Shown here: positions 38,215 through 50,600 of the stretch, one piece after another
Position numbering within the stretch: the stretch's first letter is position 1
How the letters are laid out: every line of letters begins with the position of its first letter
DNA from: Balaenoptera acutorostrata
Taxonomy: Eukaryota > Chordata > Mammalia > Artiodactyla > Balaenopteridae
Assembly (NCBI RefSeq): GCF_949987535.1
Contig: NC_080079.1
Location: forward strand, 49,587,000-49,650,999
Direction: 5' to 3'
DNA length: 64,000 bases
Translations under genes and position numbers: made by a program
Notes under the pieces: generated by a model
What the model was told of the DNA's origin: nothing
The model's database searches: none
What the model saw: the letters and a program-made list of their open reading frames with translations, nothing else

Positions 38215-38375
38215 ATTGGAGTGTATGTTTTATTGCCTCATTCATTTTTATATTTTCTTATTGAACTGCAAACTCCTTGAGGTTGGAGATTGAGTCTTTT
38301 TCCTCTTTCCTTAAGCAAGCTCAGTACTTTGTGTATTGTAGATGTTTAATAAGTGTTTGTTGGTTTGAACATGAT
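38215..38375 (+). repeat. L2 LINE 3' end
   Basis: 'gaactgcaaactccttgagg' and 'gtagatgtttaataagtgtt' are L2 3'-end motifs. Confidence 0.7.
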
Positions 38376-39685
38376 CTCAGAGCTGCTCTTAGCGTTGACA
38401 GGAAACAGAGAACAGAGGAGGTACTAACCTGTAGTTTCTGCAATATGCTGTCCTTCAACAAATGACAGATTAGCAGTTTTGACTTACGGTAAATTTCTGT
38501 TACCAAACAGATGTTTGTAATAGAAAGAATGAAGTGACCTTTAAGCCCTTAGGAAAGAATGAAGTGATCTTTAAGAACTGACTGAGTTTCACTAAGAGCA
38601 AGATAGGTTAAACCAGTCTCTAACTAGAGTAGTCTAGAGCAGCCCTGGATCAAGAGGAAGCTCTCCTTATCCTAATGGAGTAGGCATTCTTCTTCCTGGT
38701 CACCCTAAGATTAGAATGACTCAAACCACCAAACCCCCGGGAATTCTTTGCTTGGAACACCTGTTGGCCCTAAAGCCTCCCTTGGAACCCTATTGCAAGG
38801 TCAAATAGTTGCTTGAGCCTAGCAATGCATGCTGAAATTAGAAATCATCCTTTTATAATTCTGAAAAATTGTGGAGTACGCAGGAGATTCATTTACTAGT
38901 TGAACTAGTATACTAGTCACTTAGATGTGCCATTGGCAAAATCTATGTGACGATCCTCGGCCTTCTTCATGTTTCAGGCACCTTTAAAACTTAACCACAG
39001 TGACCTGAAATTTCTGGTTATCGTACTGCGTCAGGTCCAAAATCTGAATTATGTGGTACCATGTAGGACCTGAGCTAGCTAGCCCAGGGTTTATGCTGCT
39101 CGCTGTCAATTCCTGAGTATCCTGGAGGAGAACACAGTTCTCATTATAGTAAATATCTATGCCAAAACAGACCACTAGGTTCTTTGTGCTGGTTCATCTT
39201 TAGTTTTTCCAGTCAACCCTACTTTTTCTTGAGATAATTTTTTTCTAAACTTCCCACTCATGTGTCTGAGAGAGGGCCACATTTGTAACTTGTAATTTTT
39301 AAGACCTTATAAGTTCATGTCCATCTATCAATAAGCCAAGTGGGGTATTTAAAGGAGTCACTGGGAAGTACTGTTGGTACTGTGCCTTTAATATGGGTAA
39401 AATGACAGGTTACCTAGCTCCCAGAGGCAGGGTTAATGAACAACAGGTAGTTAAATCAGTCCACACATCTTTCATGGTAATTATGTCCTTAACTCTTAGT
39501 TCTGTAGTGTATCTAGAGCCATCCTGACTCTGGCCATTGGTCAAGGAATTTCAATTCACAAGAAGGGTTTATAGGATACCACATGAGGGGCTGCTAGTAG
39601 GCCTCAATTGACATAACATTGCTCACCAGTAGAAAGCATCCCATAGTCAACCTAGACTCACTCAACTCCCATATAATCTCTATCA
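38376..39685. other. Unassigned stretch with a 30-bp direct duplication
   Basis: Two copies of 'gaaagaatgaagtgacct' plus 'ttaag' lie at 38523-38545 and 38553-38575 (period 30, one mismatch). A self-complementary run of 'actagt' units lies at about 38894-38917. No gene or named repeat recognised. Confidence 0.45.
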
Positions 39686-39689
39686 CCTG

Positions 39690-39885
39690 ACCCTTCAAGA
39701 ACATTGAAGACTGCATTCTGAACTCTTCCTGAGTCACTGAAGTTATAAAGGTTGCTACCTTTCTACTACCACTACTTCATCTTTTCATGTTCTCTCTCTC
39801 TTTCACTGGTCCTTACCATCCCTTTATGACTATACCCAGTCCATGGGGCCTTACCATGCTGCCAGGACTTTCAGGATGTGCTCCA
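39690..39885 (+). repeat. Interspersed repeat, inverted copy of 28.2 kb segment
   Basis: 'cactgaagttataaaggttg' and 'ctttctactaccactacttc' are the reverse complement of 28175-28370, similar over at least 150 bases. Confidence 0.75.
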
Positions 39886-40605
39886 CAAATAGCCTCCACC
39901 AGGGCTTGCTCCAGTGCCGAACCAAGGAGAAAGTCTGGACACCATAGGAGTTCATAGGAACGTGAGGTCAAACAAGCTTTCTTAGGGGCAGGATCTCAGA
40001 CTGGACAAAAAAGGGACACCCCTTGCCTTATCCCAAGGTTAAGGTATCTAGGAATGAGTAGGAAGGGAGAAGGGGGTGTTCTATGCAGCCTGGTGCTTTT
40101 AAACTCTCATATCTGCCCCTAAGCCACACATGAGCACACATAAAAATGGCTCTCTGTTGCCTTTTCATTTTTCATGGACCCCATTAATTTATGGCCTTCT
40201 ATGTCTTATATGACTTCTCGTCTCCTAGCTTTCCACTTCATATTTCATTCCTTGAACTGATGCTTAGCACCCCTTCTCCAGTTTTGACCTGTTACTTTCC
40301 TTATTTGATTCTGATTTGGACTCTTCTGGCCAAGTGATTATCATGATTTTGAGAAAATACCTTGTTTATTCTAGTCTACTAATCTAGAATCCATGATGGA
40401 AGGGCACATCCCCTACTACCATAACGGAAAAGCTTTCCCTGTTGCCTAGCATCTTGCATTTGTCCAAACCTTGGAAAAATACTTTTATTGCTAGAGAAAC
40501 ATATAATAAGATTGATCACACAATGACAATTGCTAACAAAATTCATTATTCCATGGACATTTTTCTACTGCATGTTCTGGCCTGGGCACTGTATTCTAGG
40601 TTGGA
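39886..40605. other. Unassigned stretch
   Basis: May continue the repeat at 39690 as old L1 5' sequence, but the match is not clear to me. Confidence 0.35.
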
Positions 40606-40609
40606 AATA

Positions 40610-41110
40610 GAGAAGTGTAAGCAGAAATGAAAAAATTCAAGAGAGGAAGATAAAGTTGGATATATCTTTCAGAAAATAAAACAAAAAGATAAAGAGATAG
40701 AAAATAGAAAAAAGGTAAAGTTAGAGCGTGAATCTAAGAGCCTGCATTTAACTAACAGGAATTCAGAAAAAAAGTGGAGACTGAGGAGCTAATTATTAAA
40801 GAAAAACTCCTAGACTAAGATGAGTTTCCAGATTGAGAGTAAGTTCCATTACCCAGCAAAATGAAAGAAAAAAGAGCACACCAAGGCACATTATTGTGAA
40901 ACCTCCAAACATGGAAAAGATCCTAAAAGCTTCTAGTGGTGGAGAATAAAGCAAGTTACATATAAAAGAATGTGCTCTAGAGTGAAATTAGCATCAAATT
41001 GTCAGTTTATCAAATTATCTCACTGGAAGCTAGAATAAAGGGTTTCTCAGACATGAAGTAAGTGTCTTCATGTTTATTTTCAATGTAGAATAAGTAAAAA
41101 ATCTAAAGGA
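40610..41110 (+). repeat. Possible HAL1/L1-type relic, sense
   Basis: 'tcctaaaagcttctagtggt', 'ctcactggaagctagaataa' and 'ggtttctcagacatgaagta' resemble HAL1/L1 ORF1-end sequence. Diverged. Confidence 0.4.
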
Positions 41111-42085
41111 GTGATATAAGGAGCTAAAGATGTTTACCCTGGAGAAGAGAACCTAACAGTAGGTATTACACCAGTGTGCAAAAATGCCAGGACCTATGGC
41201 GGGAGGACCCACTCTGTAATGCTCCAGAGTGAGGAAGCCAGAACAAGGATTACAGAGTGAGACTCTGCCTTAACATGTTAATGGCCTGTGATATTCAATG
41301 ATGAAATCATGATCATCTAACACAAACCTATGCAACATTGAATAGAATTATATAAGGGAATCTTCTTGAGGGATTGCTAGACTATTTAATGTAAAATCTA
41401 ACTAGACAGTAAGATGCCATTATGACAATAAATACCATTTTATTCTTTAAATTAGTAGACAGGAAGCTGTCTGGCATAGGCTAAAAAAGTGGGTCAGAAA
41501 TCTAGAAGGTTTTTGTTTTAGTTAAAAAAAAAATCTTAACAGAGCCCTGCATTCCTTTAGAGAAGGTAGGTTACTTAAAAAGTATATACAAGGTCTGGTA
41601 AACTTGAGGGCTCTTCATTTATTCAAATCAAAATTTGAAAGCTCAAAATTTGACAGAATTCACAAAAGCATCATAGCCAAGTAGACACAATCCTTTTTTC
41701 CTAAAGGTTAAAATCATATATGCTTGAAAAAAATCACTCTGCACTTAAGTGTCAGTTCATTTAGCTACCTTATATTAGAGGAAAACCCATACAAATAAAT
41801 ATAGGAAGAACCTGTCTCAAATAATTTATTCAACTCATTAAATAATCAGGGAATAGTGAGAGGATAAAAGCTGGTTGAAAGAGCATTTTTGAGAACAGGG
41901 TATGTTTGATCCACTAGGAAGGGAATTTTGAAATAAGTTTGCTGAATTAGAAATAAAATTGATTAATGTTCTACAGGGTATTGAAACTATAACCTTTTCT
42001 GTCAGACAGACATCTTAACAAAATGATATTATTAAATTATTAACTTTACTTCTGATATAACTTTCACATATATGACCCGCAACTT
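41111..42085. other. AT-rich unassigned stretch
   Basis: No repeat or exon recognised. Confidence 0.4.
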
Positions 42086-42093
42086 TAGTTCTT

Positions 42094-43971
42094 CTTTTTT
42101 TTTTTAAACATCATTATTGGAGTATAACTGCTTTACATTGGTATGTTAGTTTCTGCTTTATAACAAAGTGAATCAGTTACACATATACATATATCCCCAT
42201 ATCTCTTCCCTCTTGTGTCTCCTTCCCTCCCACCCTCCCTATCCCACCCCTCTAGGTGGTCACAAAGCACCGAGCTGATCTCCCTGTGCTATGCGGCTGC
42301 TTCCCACTAGCTCTCTATTTTACGTTTGGTAGTGTATATGTGTCCATGCCACTCTCTCACTTTGTCCCAGCTTACCCTTCCCCCTCCCCGTATCCTCAAG
42401 TCCATTCTCTAGTAGGTCTGCGTCTTTATTCCCGTCTTGCCCCTAGGTTCTTCATGACCATTTTTTTTTTTTTTTAGATTCCATAAATATGTGTTAGCAT
42501 ATGGTATTTGTTTTTCTCTTTCTGACTTACTTCACTCTGTATGACAGACTCTAGGTCCATCCACCTCACTTCATTTCAATTATCAATTTCATTTCTTTTT
42601 ATGGCTGAGTAATATTCCATTGTATATATGTGCCACATCTTCTTTATCCATTCATCTGTCGATGGACACATAGGTTGCTTCCATGTCCTGGCTATTGTAA
42701 ATAGAGCTGCAATGAACATTGTGGTACATGACTCTTTTTGAATTATGGCTTTCTTAGGGTATATGCCCAGTAGTGGGATTGCTGGGTCATATGGTAGTTC
42801 TGTTTTTAGTTTTTTAAGGAACCTCCATACTGTTCTCCATAGTGGCTGTATCAATTTACATTCCCACCAACAGTGCAAGTGGGTTCCCTTTTCTCCACAC
42901 CCTCTCCAGCATTTATTGTTTGTAGATTTTTTGATGATGACCATTCTGACTGGTGTGAGATGATATCTCATTGTAGTTTTGATTTGCATTTCTCTAATGA
43001 TTAATGATGTTGAGCATTCTTTCATGTGTTTGTTGGCAATCTGTATATCTTCTTCGGAGAAATGTCTATTTAGGTCTTCTGCCCATTTTTGGATTGGGTT
43101 GTTTGTTTTTTTGATATTGAGCTGCATGAGCTGCTTGTAAATTTTGGAGATTAATGCTTTGTCAGTTGCTTCATTTGCAAATATTTGCTCCCATTCTGAG
43201 GATTGTCTTTTCATCTTGTTTATGGTTTCCTTTGCTGTGCAAAAGCTTTTAAGTTTCATTAGGTCCCATTTGTTTATTTTTGTTTTTATTTCTATTTCTC
43301 TAGGAGATGGGTCAAAAAGGAACTTGCTGTGATTTATGTCATAGAGTGTTCTGCCTATGTTTTCCTCTAAGAGTTTGATAGTGTCTGGCCTTACATTTAG
43401 GTCTTTAATCCATTTTGAGTTTATTTTTGTTAGGGAGTGTTCTAATTTCATTCTTTTACATGTAGCTGTCCAGTTTTCCCAGCACCACTTATTGAAGAGG
43501 CTGTCTTTTCTCCATTGTATATTCTTGCCTCCTTTATCAAAGATAAGGTGACCATATGTGCGTGGATTTATCTCGGCTTTCTATCCTGTTCCATTGACCT
43601 ATAGTTCTGTTTTTGTGCCAGTACTGTACTGTCTTGATTACTGTAGCTTTGTAGTATAGTCTGAAGTCAGGGAGTCTGATTCCTCCAGCTCCGTTTTTCT
43701 TTCTCAAGATTGTTTTGGCTATTCGGGGTCTTTTGTGTTTCCATACAAATTGTGAAATTTTTTGTTCTAATTCTGTGAAAAATGCTATTGGTCGTTTGAT
43801 AGGGATTGCATTGAATCTGTAGATCGCTCTGGGTAGTATAGTCATTTCCACAATGTTGATTCTTCCAATCCAAGAACATGGTATATCTCTCCATCTATTT
43901 GTATCATCTTTAATTTCTTTCATCAGTGTCTTATAATTTTCTGCATACAGGTCTTTTGTCTCCTTAGGTAA
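42094..43971 (-). mobile_element. 5'-truncated L1, antisense, best-preserved ORF2 tail in the window
   Basis: Reversed 3' end ('attattggagtataactgct', 'aacaaagtgaatcagttaca') leads into ORF2. Two open pieces (43537-43923 and 42576-43451, minus strand) cover about 400 residues of the ORF2 carboxyl half, ending with the cysteine motif [18 protein letters not shown]. An indel near 43555 separates them. A short direct repeat 'tagttctt' (42086-42093 and 43972-43979) may be the target duplication. It lacks ORF1, the endonuclease and most of the reverse transcriptase, so it cannot move itself. Confidence 0.93.
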
Positions 43972-43979
43972 TAGTTCTT

Positions 43980-44398
43980 TACTTTAGTTATTATTTATAA
44001 CTAATTGTGCTGTACCTCCCAAACTGTTTTGACACTGTAGAGCTTCATCAAGTTTGAAAGCCTTTGAAAGGGCAGTGGGATTGAAATTAGGGGAATTTAG
44101 GATAGTCTCTGAAAATCCACAACAGGACTCAGTGGTGAATACAGTCAGAGATGAATTGGTTGCAAAGAGCGGAGACTTTTTGGGAAGCTGCTTAGAATTC
44201 CATTTTATGGATGCATCTTAACTTACCAACTGTCCTATAATTGAAGGACATTTTTTTCCCCCAATTTTTTTGGCCACATATGGTACTAAAAGAAATATCC
44301 TTGTTCTTTGATCAGTTTTTACATGTGTGAGTATTTCTGTATGAGAAATCTAGATGAGGAATTTCTCGTTAAAATTAATGCACATTTAAAGGAAGTTG
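43980..44398. other. Unassigned stretch
   Basis: No feature recognised. Confidence 0.4.
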
Positions 44399-44399
44399 A

Positions 44400-44650
44400 T
44401 ACTATTTCAATTTACATTCCCTTTAATCTATTTCCCTTAACCCTCATCAGCAGTGAATTTTATCCATTTTAATAATTTTTCCCAACTGATGAGTCAAAGT
44501 GATATCATACTGTTTTAATGTACATTTTCCTGAATGCTAGCAAGGTTGTCATCTTTTTTGTTTATTGGTTATTTCCATTTCATATGAATTTTCTGTTCAT
44601 ATCTTCTGCTTTTTTTTTCTACTAGGTTGTTTGCTTTTTTTTTTGCTATT
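44400..44650 (-). mobile_element. Older L1, antisense, left of a nested L1
   Basis: 'ccctcatcagcagtgaattt' and 'ctgttcatatcttctgcttt' are old antisense L1 ORF2 3' sequence. It seems to continue at 46130-46265. Confidence 0.7.
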
Positions 44651-44651
44651 G

Positions 44652-46128
44652 AGATTTTTTTTTAATTTATATTTTTTATTGGAGTATAATTGCTTTACAA
44701 TGTTGTGTTAGTTCCTGCTGTACAACGAAGTGAATCAGCCATATGTATACATATATCCCCTCCCTCTTGGACCTCCCTTGCATCCCCCCCCACCCCGCCC
44801 ATCTAGGTCATTAAGAGCACCGAGCTGAGCTTCCTGTGCTATACTGCAGGTTACCACTAGCTATCTATTTTACACATGGTATTGTATTAATGCCAAACCT
44901 AATCTCCCAAGTCATCCCACCCTTCCTTCCCCCCATGTGTCTGCACATCCGTTCTCTACATCTACGTCTCTATTCCTGCCCTGGAAGTAGGTTCATCTGT
45001 ACTATTTTTCTAGATTCCACATATATGCATTAATATACAATATTTGTTTTTCTCTTTCTAACTTACTTCACTCTGTATGACAGACTCTAGATTCATCCAC
45101 ATCTCTACAAATGACCCAATTTCGTTCCTTTTTATGGATGAGTAATATTCCATTTTATATATGTACCACATCTTCTTTATGCATTCATCTGTCAGTGAAC
45201 ATTTAGGTTGTTTCCATGACCTGGCTATTGTAGATAGTGCTGCAGTGAACATTGGGGTACATGTGTCTTTTTGAATTATGGTTTTCTCAGGGTATATGCC
45301 CAGTAGTGGGATTGCTGGGTCATATGGTAGTTCTATTTTTAGTTTTTTAAGGAACCTCCCTACTGTTCTCCATAGTGGCTGTATCAATTTACATTCCCAC
45401 CAACAGTGTAAGAGGGTTCCCTTTTTTTTACACCCTCTCCAGCATTTATTGTTTGTAGATTTTTGATGATGGCCTTTCTGACCAGTGTGAGGTGATAACC
45501 TCATTGTAGTTTTGATATGCATTTCTCTAATGATTAGTGATGTTGAGCATCTTCTCATGTGCCTCTTGGCCATCTGTATGTCTTCTTTGGAGAAATGTCT
45601 ATTTAGATCTTCTGCCCATTTTTTGACTGGTTTGTTTGTTATTTTGATATTGAGCTGCATGAGCTGTTTGTATATTTTGGAGATTAATCCCTTGTCAGTT
45701 GCTTCGTCTGCAAATATTTTCTCCCATTCTGAGGGCTGTCTTTTTGTCTTTTTTATGGTTTCCTTTGCTGTGCAAAAGCTTTTAAGTTTAATTAGGTCCC
45801 ATTTGTTTATTTTTGTTTTTATTTTCATTACGCAAGGTGAGTCAAAAAGATCTTGCTATGATTTATGTCAAAGAGTGTTCTTCCTATGTTTTCCTCTAAG
45901 AGTTTTAGAGTGTCTGGTCCTACATTTAGGTCTTTAATCCATTTTGAGTTTATTTTTGTGTATGGTGTTAGGGAGTGCTCTAATTTCATTCTTTTACATG
46001 TAGCTGTCCAGTTTTCCCAGCACCACTTATTGAAGAGGCTGTCTTTTCTCCATTGTATATTCTTGCCTCCTTTGTCATAGATGAGGTGACCATAGGTGCA
46101 TGGGTTTATCTCTGGGCTCTCTATCCTG
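44652..46128 (-). mobile_element. 5'-truncated cetartiodactyl L1, antisense, nested
   Basis: Reversed 3' end ('tttattggagtataattgct', 'gtacaacgaagtgaatcagc') runs to ORF2 sequence ending near 46128. An open piece of 256 codons (45058-45828, minus) includes the ORF2 C-terminal cysteine motif, but a short stretch before it ([15 protein letters not shown]) reads in a shifted frame and then returns. Confidence 0.92.
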
Positions 46129-46129
46129 G

Positions 46130-46265
46130 GTTGCTTTTTTTTTTTTTTAGTTTGTAGGTTTTATATATTATAGCTAATCTTATCTTTAGTATGTAAGTCA
46201 AAAATCTTCTCCCAGGCTCTAGATTGTCTTTTTTTTTTTTTGTATTTTTATTGAAATGTTTCTTC
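46130..46265 (-). mobile_element. Older L1, antisense, right of the nested L1
   Basis: 'gtttgtaggttttatatatt' and 'caaaaatcttctcccaggct' resume the older antisense L1. Confidence 0.6.
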
Positions 46266-47228
46266 TGACTTTTTTTTCAGTTAACTAATATTTGTTTAGC
46301 TGTATGCAATCTGCTGTTAAATTCACCACTGATGTCTTAGTTTCAGTATTAGTCTTTCTATTGTGTTCCTTTCAAACCATAGAAGTCTTTCTTCAGTTTC
46401 TTTCCTAGATTTTCATTCGTCTTTTATGCCTTAAACATAGAACATTTAAAGTCTCTATTTGTTAATGCCAGTATCTAGAACTCCTATCTGTCTGTTTCTA
46501 TTATCTGTTATTTCTCTGGCTTCAGTGTTGAGGATGTATTGGATGGATAGTAAGAGTGAAAATAGCAGGCTTGTTAAGAGGCTGTGGCAGTAATTAAGAC
46601 ACATGGTGACAAATTGGACAATGGTTGTGGCATTAGAAAAGGAGAGTAACATTCAAGAGGTCAAAACAACAAGGTTGCTCTCATAGGTGGGGAAGGGAGG
46701 TAGCTCTGCTTCCTAGACAAGGGAGTAATATATGTACATTATTTGGGATTGCCCTATAAAGAAGATTTGTTTCTACTCCCCTACTTATTTATTTATTCAG
46801 TCATTTGTTTATATCAGTATGGACTCAGTATATGTATTTTGTACTTTATATTATAATCTAGTTGTTATGTTATTTACTTTGTTCAAATTATTCTAGTCCA
46901 GGTCCTTGGGAGCTCTTTCAGGTTGACTCCTGGAGTCTGTCAAAAGACCCATCCTTTTGTTTTTTGAGCACTTTATTGCATTACAAGATACTCCAGGCTT
47001 ATCTTGCATTTCCTCCTGTCCCAGCCCTAGATGCAGCCATTTCTCCTAAGAACTTAGTTTTCTCTTATTGGATAATAGCATTTAGGAACCAAGATATGGG
47101 TACGGGGCATGTTTGTTGCTGATGTAGTATCATTGTTTCTAGGCTCTGGATATTTTTTTTTAATAAATTGAAAAATAATCACATGGTTTAATGGAATAAA
47201 TATTTCTTGAAACATGTAAATGAAGAAA
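46266..47228. other. Unassigned, AT-rich
   Basis: Possibly old L1-derived in part. No clear family or exon. Confidence 0.35.
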
Positions 47229-47229
47229 A

Positions 47230-47453
47230 TTAATTCTGGAAACTCGAATAGTAGTAACCAACTTACTAAATGCTGACCCTGCGTCAAGTGCTGTGCTGAG
47301 CACTTCATATATATCTTGTTTAATCATTGTGACATCCTTGTGACATAGGTACTGTTAGTATTTCTATTCTGTAGATAAGGAAACTGAGGCATAGAGAGCG
47401 TAGGGAACTTGGCCTAGATCACACCAAGTGACAGAACTGGGATCAAAGCAGAC
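47230..47453 (-). repeat. MIR SINE relic
   Basis: 'gataaggaaactgaggcata', 'gatcacaccaagtgacagaa' and 'caagtgctgtgctgagcact' are reverse-complement MIR. Confidence 0.85.
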
Positions 47454-47454
47454 G

Positions 47455-47628
47455 CAACAGGAGGGAGGCCATCTACATGCCAAGGAGAGATGCCTCGGAA
47501 GAAACCAAACCTGCTGGAACCTTGATTTTGGACTTCCAACCTCCAGGACTGTGAGAAAATAAATTTCTATTGTTTAAGCCACCCAGTCCGTGATATTTTT
47601 TTATGACGGCCCTAACAAACTAATACAG
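47455..47628 (+). mobile_element. MLT1-type LTR, 3' part
   Basis: 'ttggacttccaacctccagg', 'gaaaataaatttctattgtt' and 'taagccacccagtccgtgat' match the 3' half of an MLT1 LTR, including its AATAAA. It ends 'aacaaactaataca'. Confidence 0.8.
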
Positions 47629-47639
47629 TAGTGTTTACC

Positions 47640-50600
47640 TCATAAAATAAGGTGAGAAGTGTTTCCTTCTTTTCAATTTTTTTGAAAGTTGGTGTAGAAT
47701 TGGTATTTTTTCCATGAATGTTTTGGATTTGACAGTGAAACTCTTTGGGCCTGGTGTTTTCTTTGTGGGAGAGTTTTAAATTATGAATTCAGTTTCTTTA
47801 CGAGCTATAGGGCTATTCAGATTACGTGTTTCTTTTTGGGTGAGCTATGCTAGATTGTGGCTTTCAAATTATTTGTTCATTTCATCTAAGTTGTCAAACT
47901 TACTAACTTAAAGTTATTCATAATATTTCTTTAATATCCTTTAAATTTCTATTGAAAGTATTACAAGGTCTTTCCTTTCATTCCTGAGATTGCTAGTTTG
48001 TTTCTTCATCTGTCAAGATACTTACCAATTTGATAGATCTTTTCAATGAACCAGATGTTGGTTCCATTTTCTTTTTCTCCTTATTTAATTGATTTCTTAC
48101 CAACATATGTTCTTACCAACATATCCATTTTTCTGCTTCTTTGAATTTAATTTTTTCTTCTGTTTCTAACTTCTTAAGGTGGAAGTTTAGATCATGGATT
48201 TTAGGCCTTTCTATTTTTTTTCATAGAAGTATCCAGTGCTGTACATTTACAAAAACATTACTTTTGCTCCCTCTTTAAAATTTCAATGTGCTGTTTTATT
48301 CACCTTCATGAAGTTTAAGATATTTTCTAGATTCCCTGTGATTTCTTCTTTGACTCATTGGTTAAATAGAAATTTGTTGTTTAGTGTCCAAATATTTGGA
48401 GATTTACCATATATCTTATTATTACTGGTTTCTAATTTCATTGTGATTTGAGGATATTTACATGATATATTTTATAATTTATATGATAAACTCTGTATTA
48501 TTTAATAGCTTAGAAATTTATTAAAAATTGTTTTATGACCCAGTGTGTGATCTTTGAGAATGTTCCATGTGTGCTTGAATGGGTATTCTGTTGTTTTAGG
48601 GTGAAGTGTCTATTCTTTTAAATTAGGACAATGTGAATTATAGGGTGTTTCAAGTCTTCCATGTCTTTACTAATATTTTTTTCTATTTGTTATGTCAGTT
48701 GCTGAAAGAGAATTTTGTGGATATGTGTCTTTCTCCTTTCAATTCTGTTGGTATTTACTTCATGTAATTTTAAGTTTTGCTATTAGTTATATACATATTT
48801 TGAATTGTTATATTTCTAATGAATTAACTTCTTTATCATTATGTTATGTCCCTCTTTATCCCTGGTAACATTCTTTGTTCTGAAGTCTATTTTTATAATA
48901 ATCTAGCCATTCCAACTTTCTTTTACTAGTGTTAACATGGTATCTCTTTCCCCTTTTTTTTCTTTTAAAGTTTGCTGAGTCTCTGTTCAGTCTCCTCCCC
49001 ACACTGGCCCCCATGCTTCATTTTTGGATAGTTTCTATTGCTATCTGTTGGCATACACTTATCTTTTCTTCTCTGCTTATCTGCTATTAATTCCATTCGG
49101 TTCATATATTCTTCATTTCATTTCTAAAAGTTCCATTTGGATCTCATTTTTACACTTTACATTTCTCTTCTCATTACATGATGTTTTCTTTACTTCCTTG
49201 AACACCTTTATAAAAGTTATAATAGCTTGTTAAATGTTCTTGTTTACAAATTTCATCATCTGTTATTTCTAAGTGTATTTCTGTTAATTGACTTATCTGG
49301 TTATGGGCCGTATTTTCCTGTTTCTTTACTTGCCTGTTAACTGTTGACAAGATGATGGACATTGTGAATTATGCAATTTGGGGTTCTGAATTTTTTTTTT
49401 TTTTGTATTCCTATAAAAAAGTTAAGTATTTTCTGCCTTGCAGTTATGTTACTTGCAGTTTGGGTAACTTGATCCTTTTTGAGGCTTGCTGTTAAACTTT
49501 TTGTAGGTGGTCCAGGTAGCTTTTATTCTGAGGATAACTTAGTTTTACTACTAGGAGGTATCTTTTTTGTGCACTCTCTCCAGTGCTCCCATGTTTTGCA
49601 AGTTCTTATTCTGGCTGTGAGAACATACACTGTTCCTAGCCCTTACTAATCTCTAGGAATTGTCTGGCTTGCTGCTTTCCAGCGACTCTTCCTGGGTGTC
49701 AGGGTTTGTCCTCTACATAAAAGCAGATCCATATTCTGTAAAGGACATGAGAGGATTTCTTTGCCAATATTCAGACTTCTCTTGTTCTGTACAGCTAGCT
49801 CCCTTCTCTCTGATATTCTGCCCTACAAATTCTGCCTGCCCTGGTCTTCTGAAGTTTGACGTCTTTCTTCTCAACTCAGTGAAAGAAAGATCAGACTCTC
49901 AAGGTTCCTTTCCCTGATGTCTAGCCTGGAAACTCCTTGAGGCCTTAATCTGGGGTAATCATAAGGCTCACATCATTTGTTTTCCCTCTTTCAGAGATCA
50001 CAGTCTGTTGTACAACATCTGAAAGTTGTCATCACATGTATTTTGTCCTATTTTCTGGTTATGAATAAATTTTGCAACACTAAATCCCTCATGGGCAGAA
50101 GTGAAAGTCAGTGGTAGGTTATTCTATTTTCATTTCTTTGTTTATTAGGTGATGGTGGACATTTTTTTCATATCTTTATTGGCCTTTAAGTTTTCTTCTT
50201 CTATGAGTTGCTTGTTTATAATTCTTCTAGACATTTTTTTCCCCTTGTAACTGACCTCCCTAGAATTTGAAGCTCCTTCTTAGGTTTGGAGAGCTCCCTG
50301 TCCTTTAAATCTTGGTATGAGGCAATAGTGGCAGTGATATCCTAAGTCAAGGACTTTAGGAAGATATGGTGCAGTTTTAGCATTCAGCATCAGGAGTGTT
50401 AGACGTGCACCCCACAGCATTCAGAGGACAATATCTTATCGCTCAGCTTTTTTGGTGGTTAAAGGAGTTTCCCAGAGGACATGTGGTAAATTTTCTTTAT
50501 TCTTCAATCAGCGATAGTTGGTTGCTTTTCATTTTGAATTTTAAGAATTCTGTATATATCCTAGATAAATTCTGTCATCTGTTGTATCACTTTTCCCTGG

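Noticed and set aside
38979..39035. Segment with good acceptor 'ttcttcatgtttcag' and 19 open codons
   Set aside because: It does not fit the phase of the exon chain (read in phase 1 it meets TAA after five codons), and the donor CAG/GTCCAA is poor.
42576..45828. Minus-strand ORFs of 291, 128 and 256 codons
   Set aside because: They are L1 ORF2 C-terminal fragments in 5'-truncated copies, so they are described as mobile elements rather than genes.
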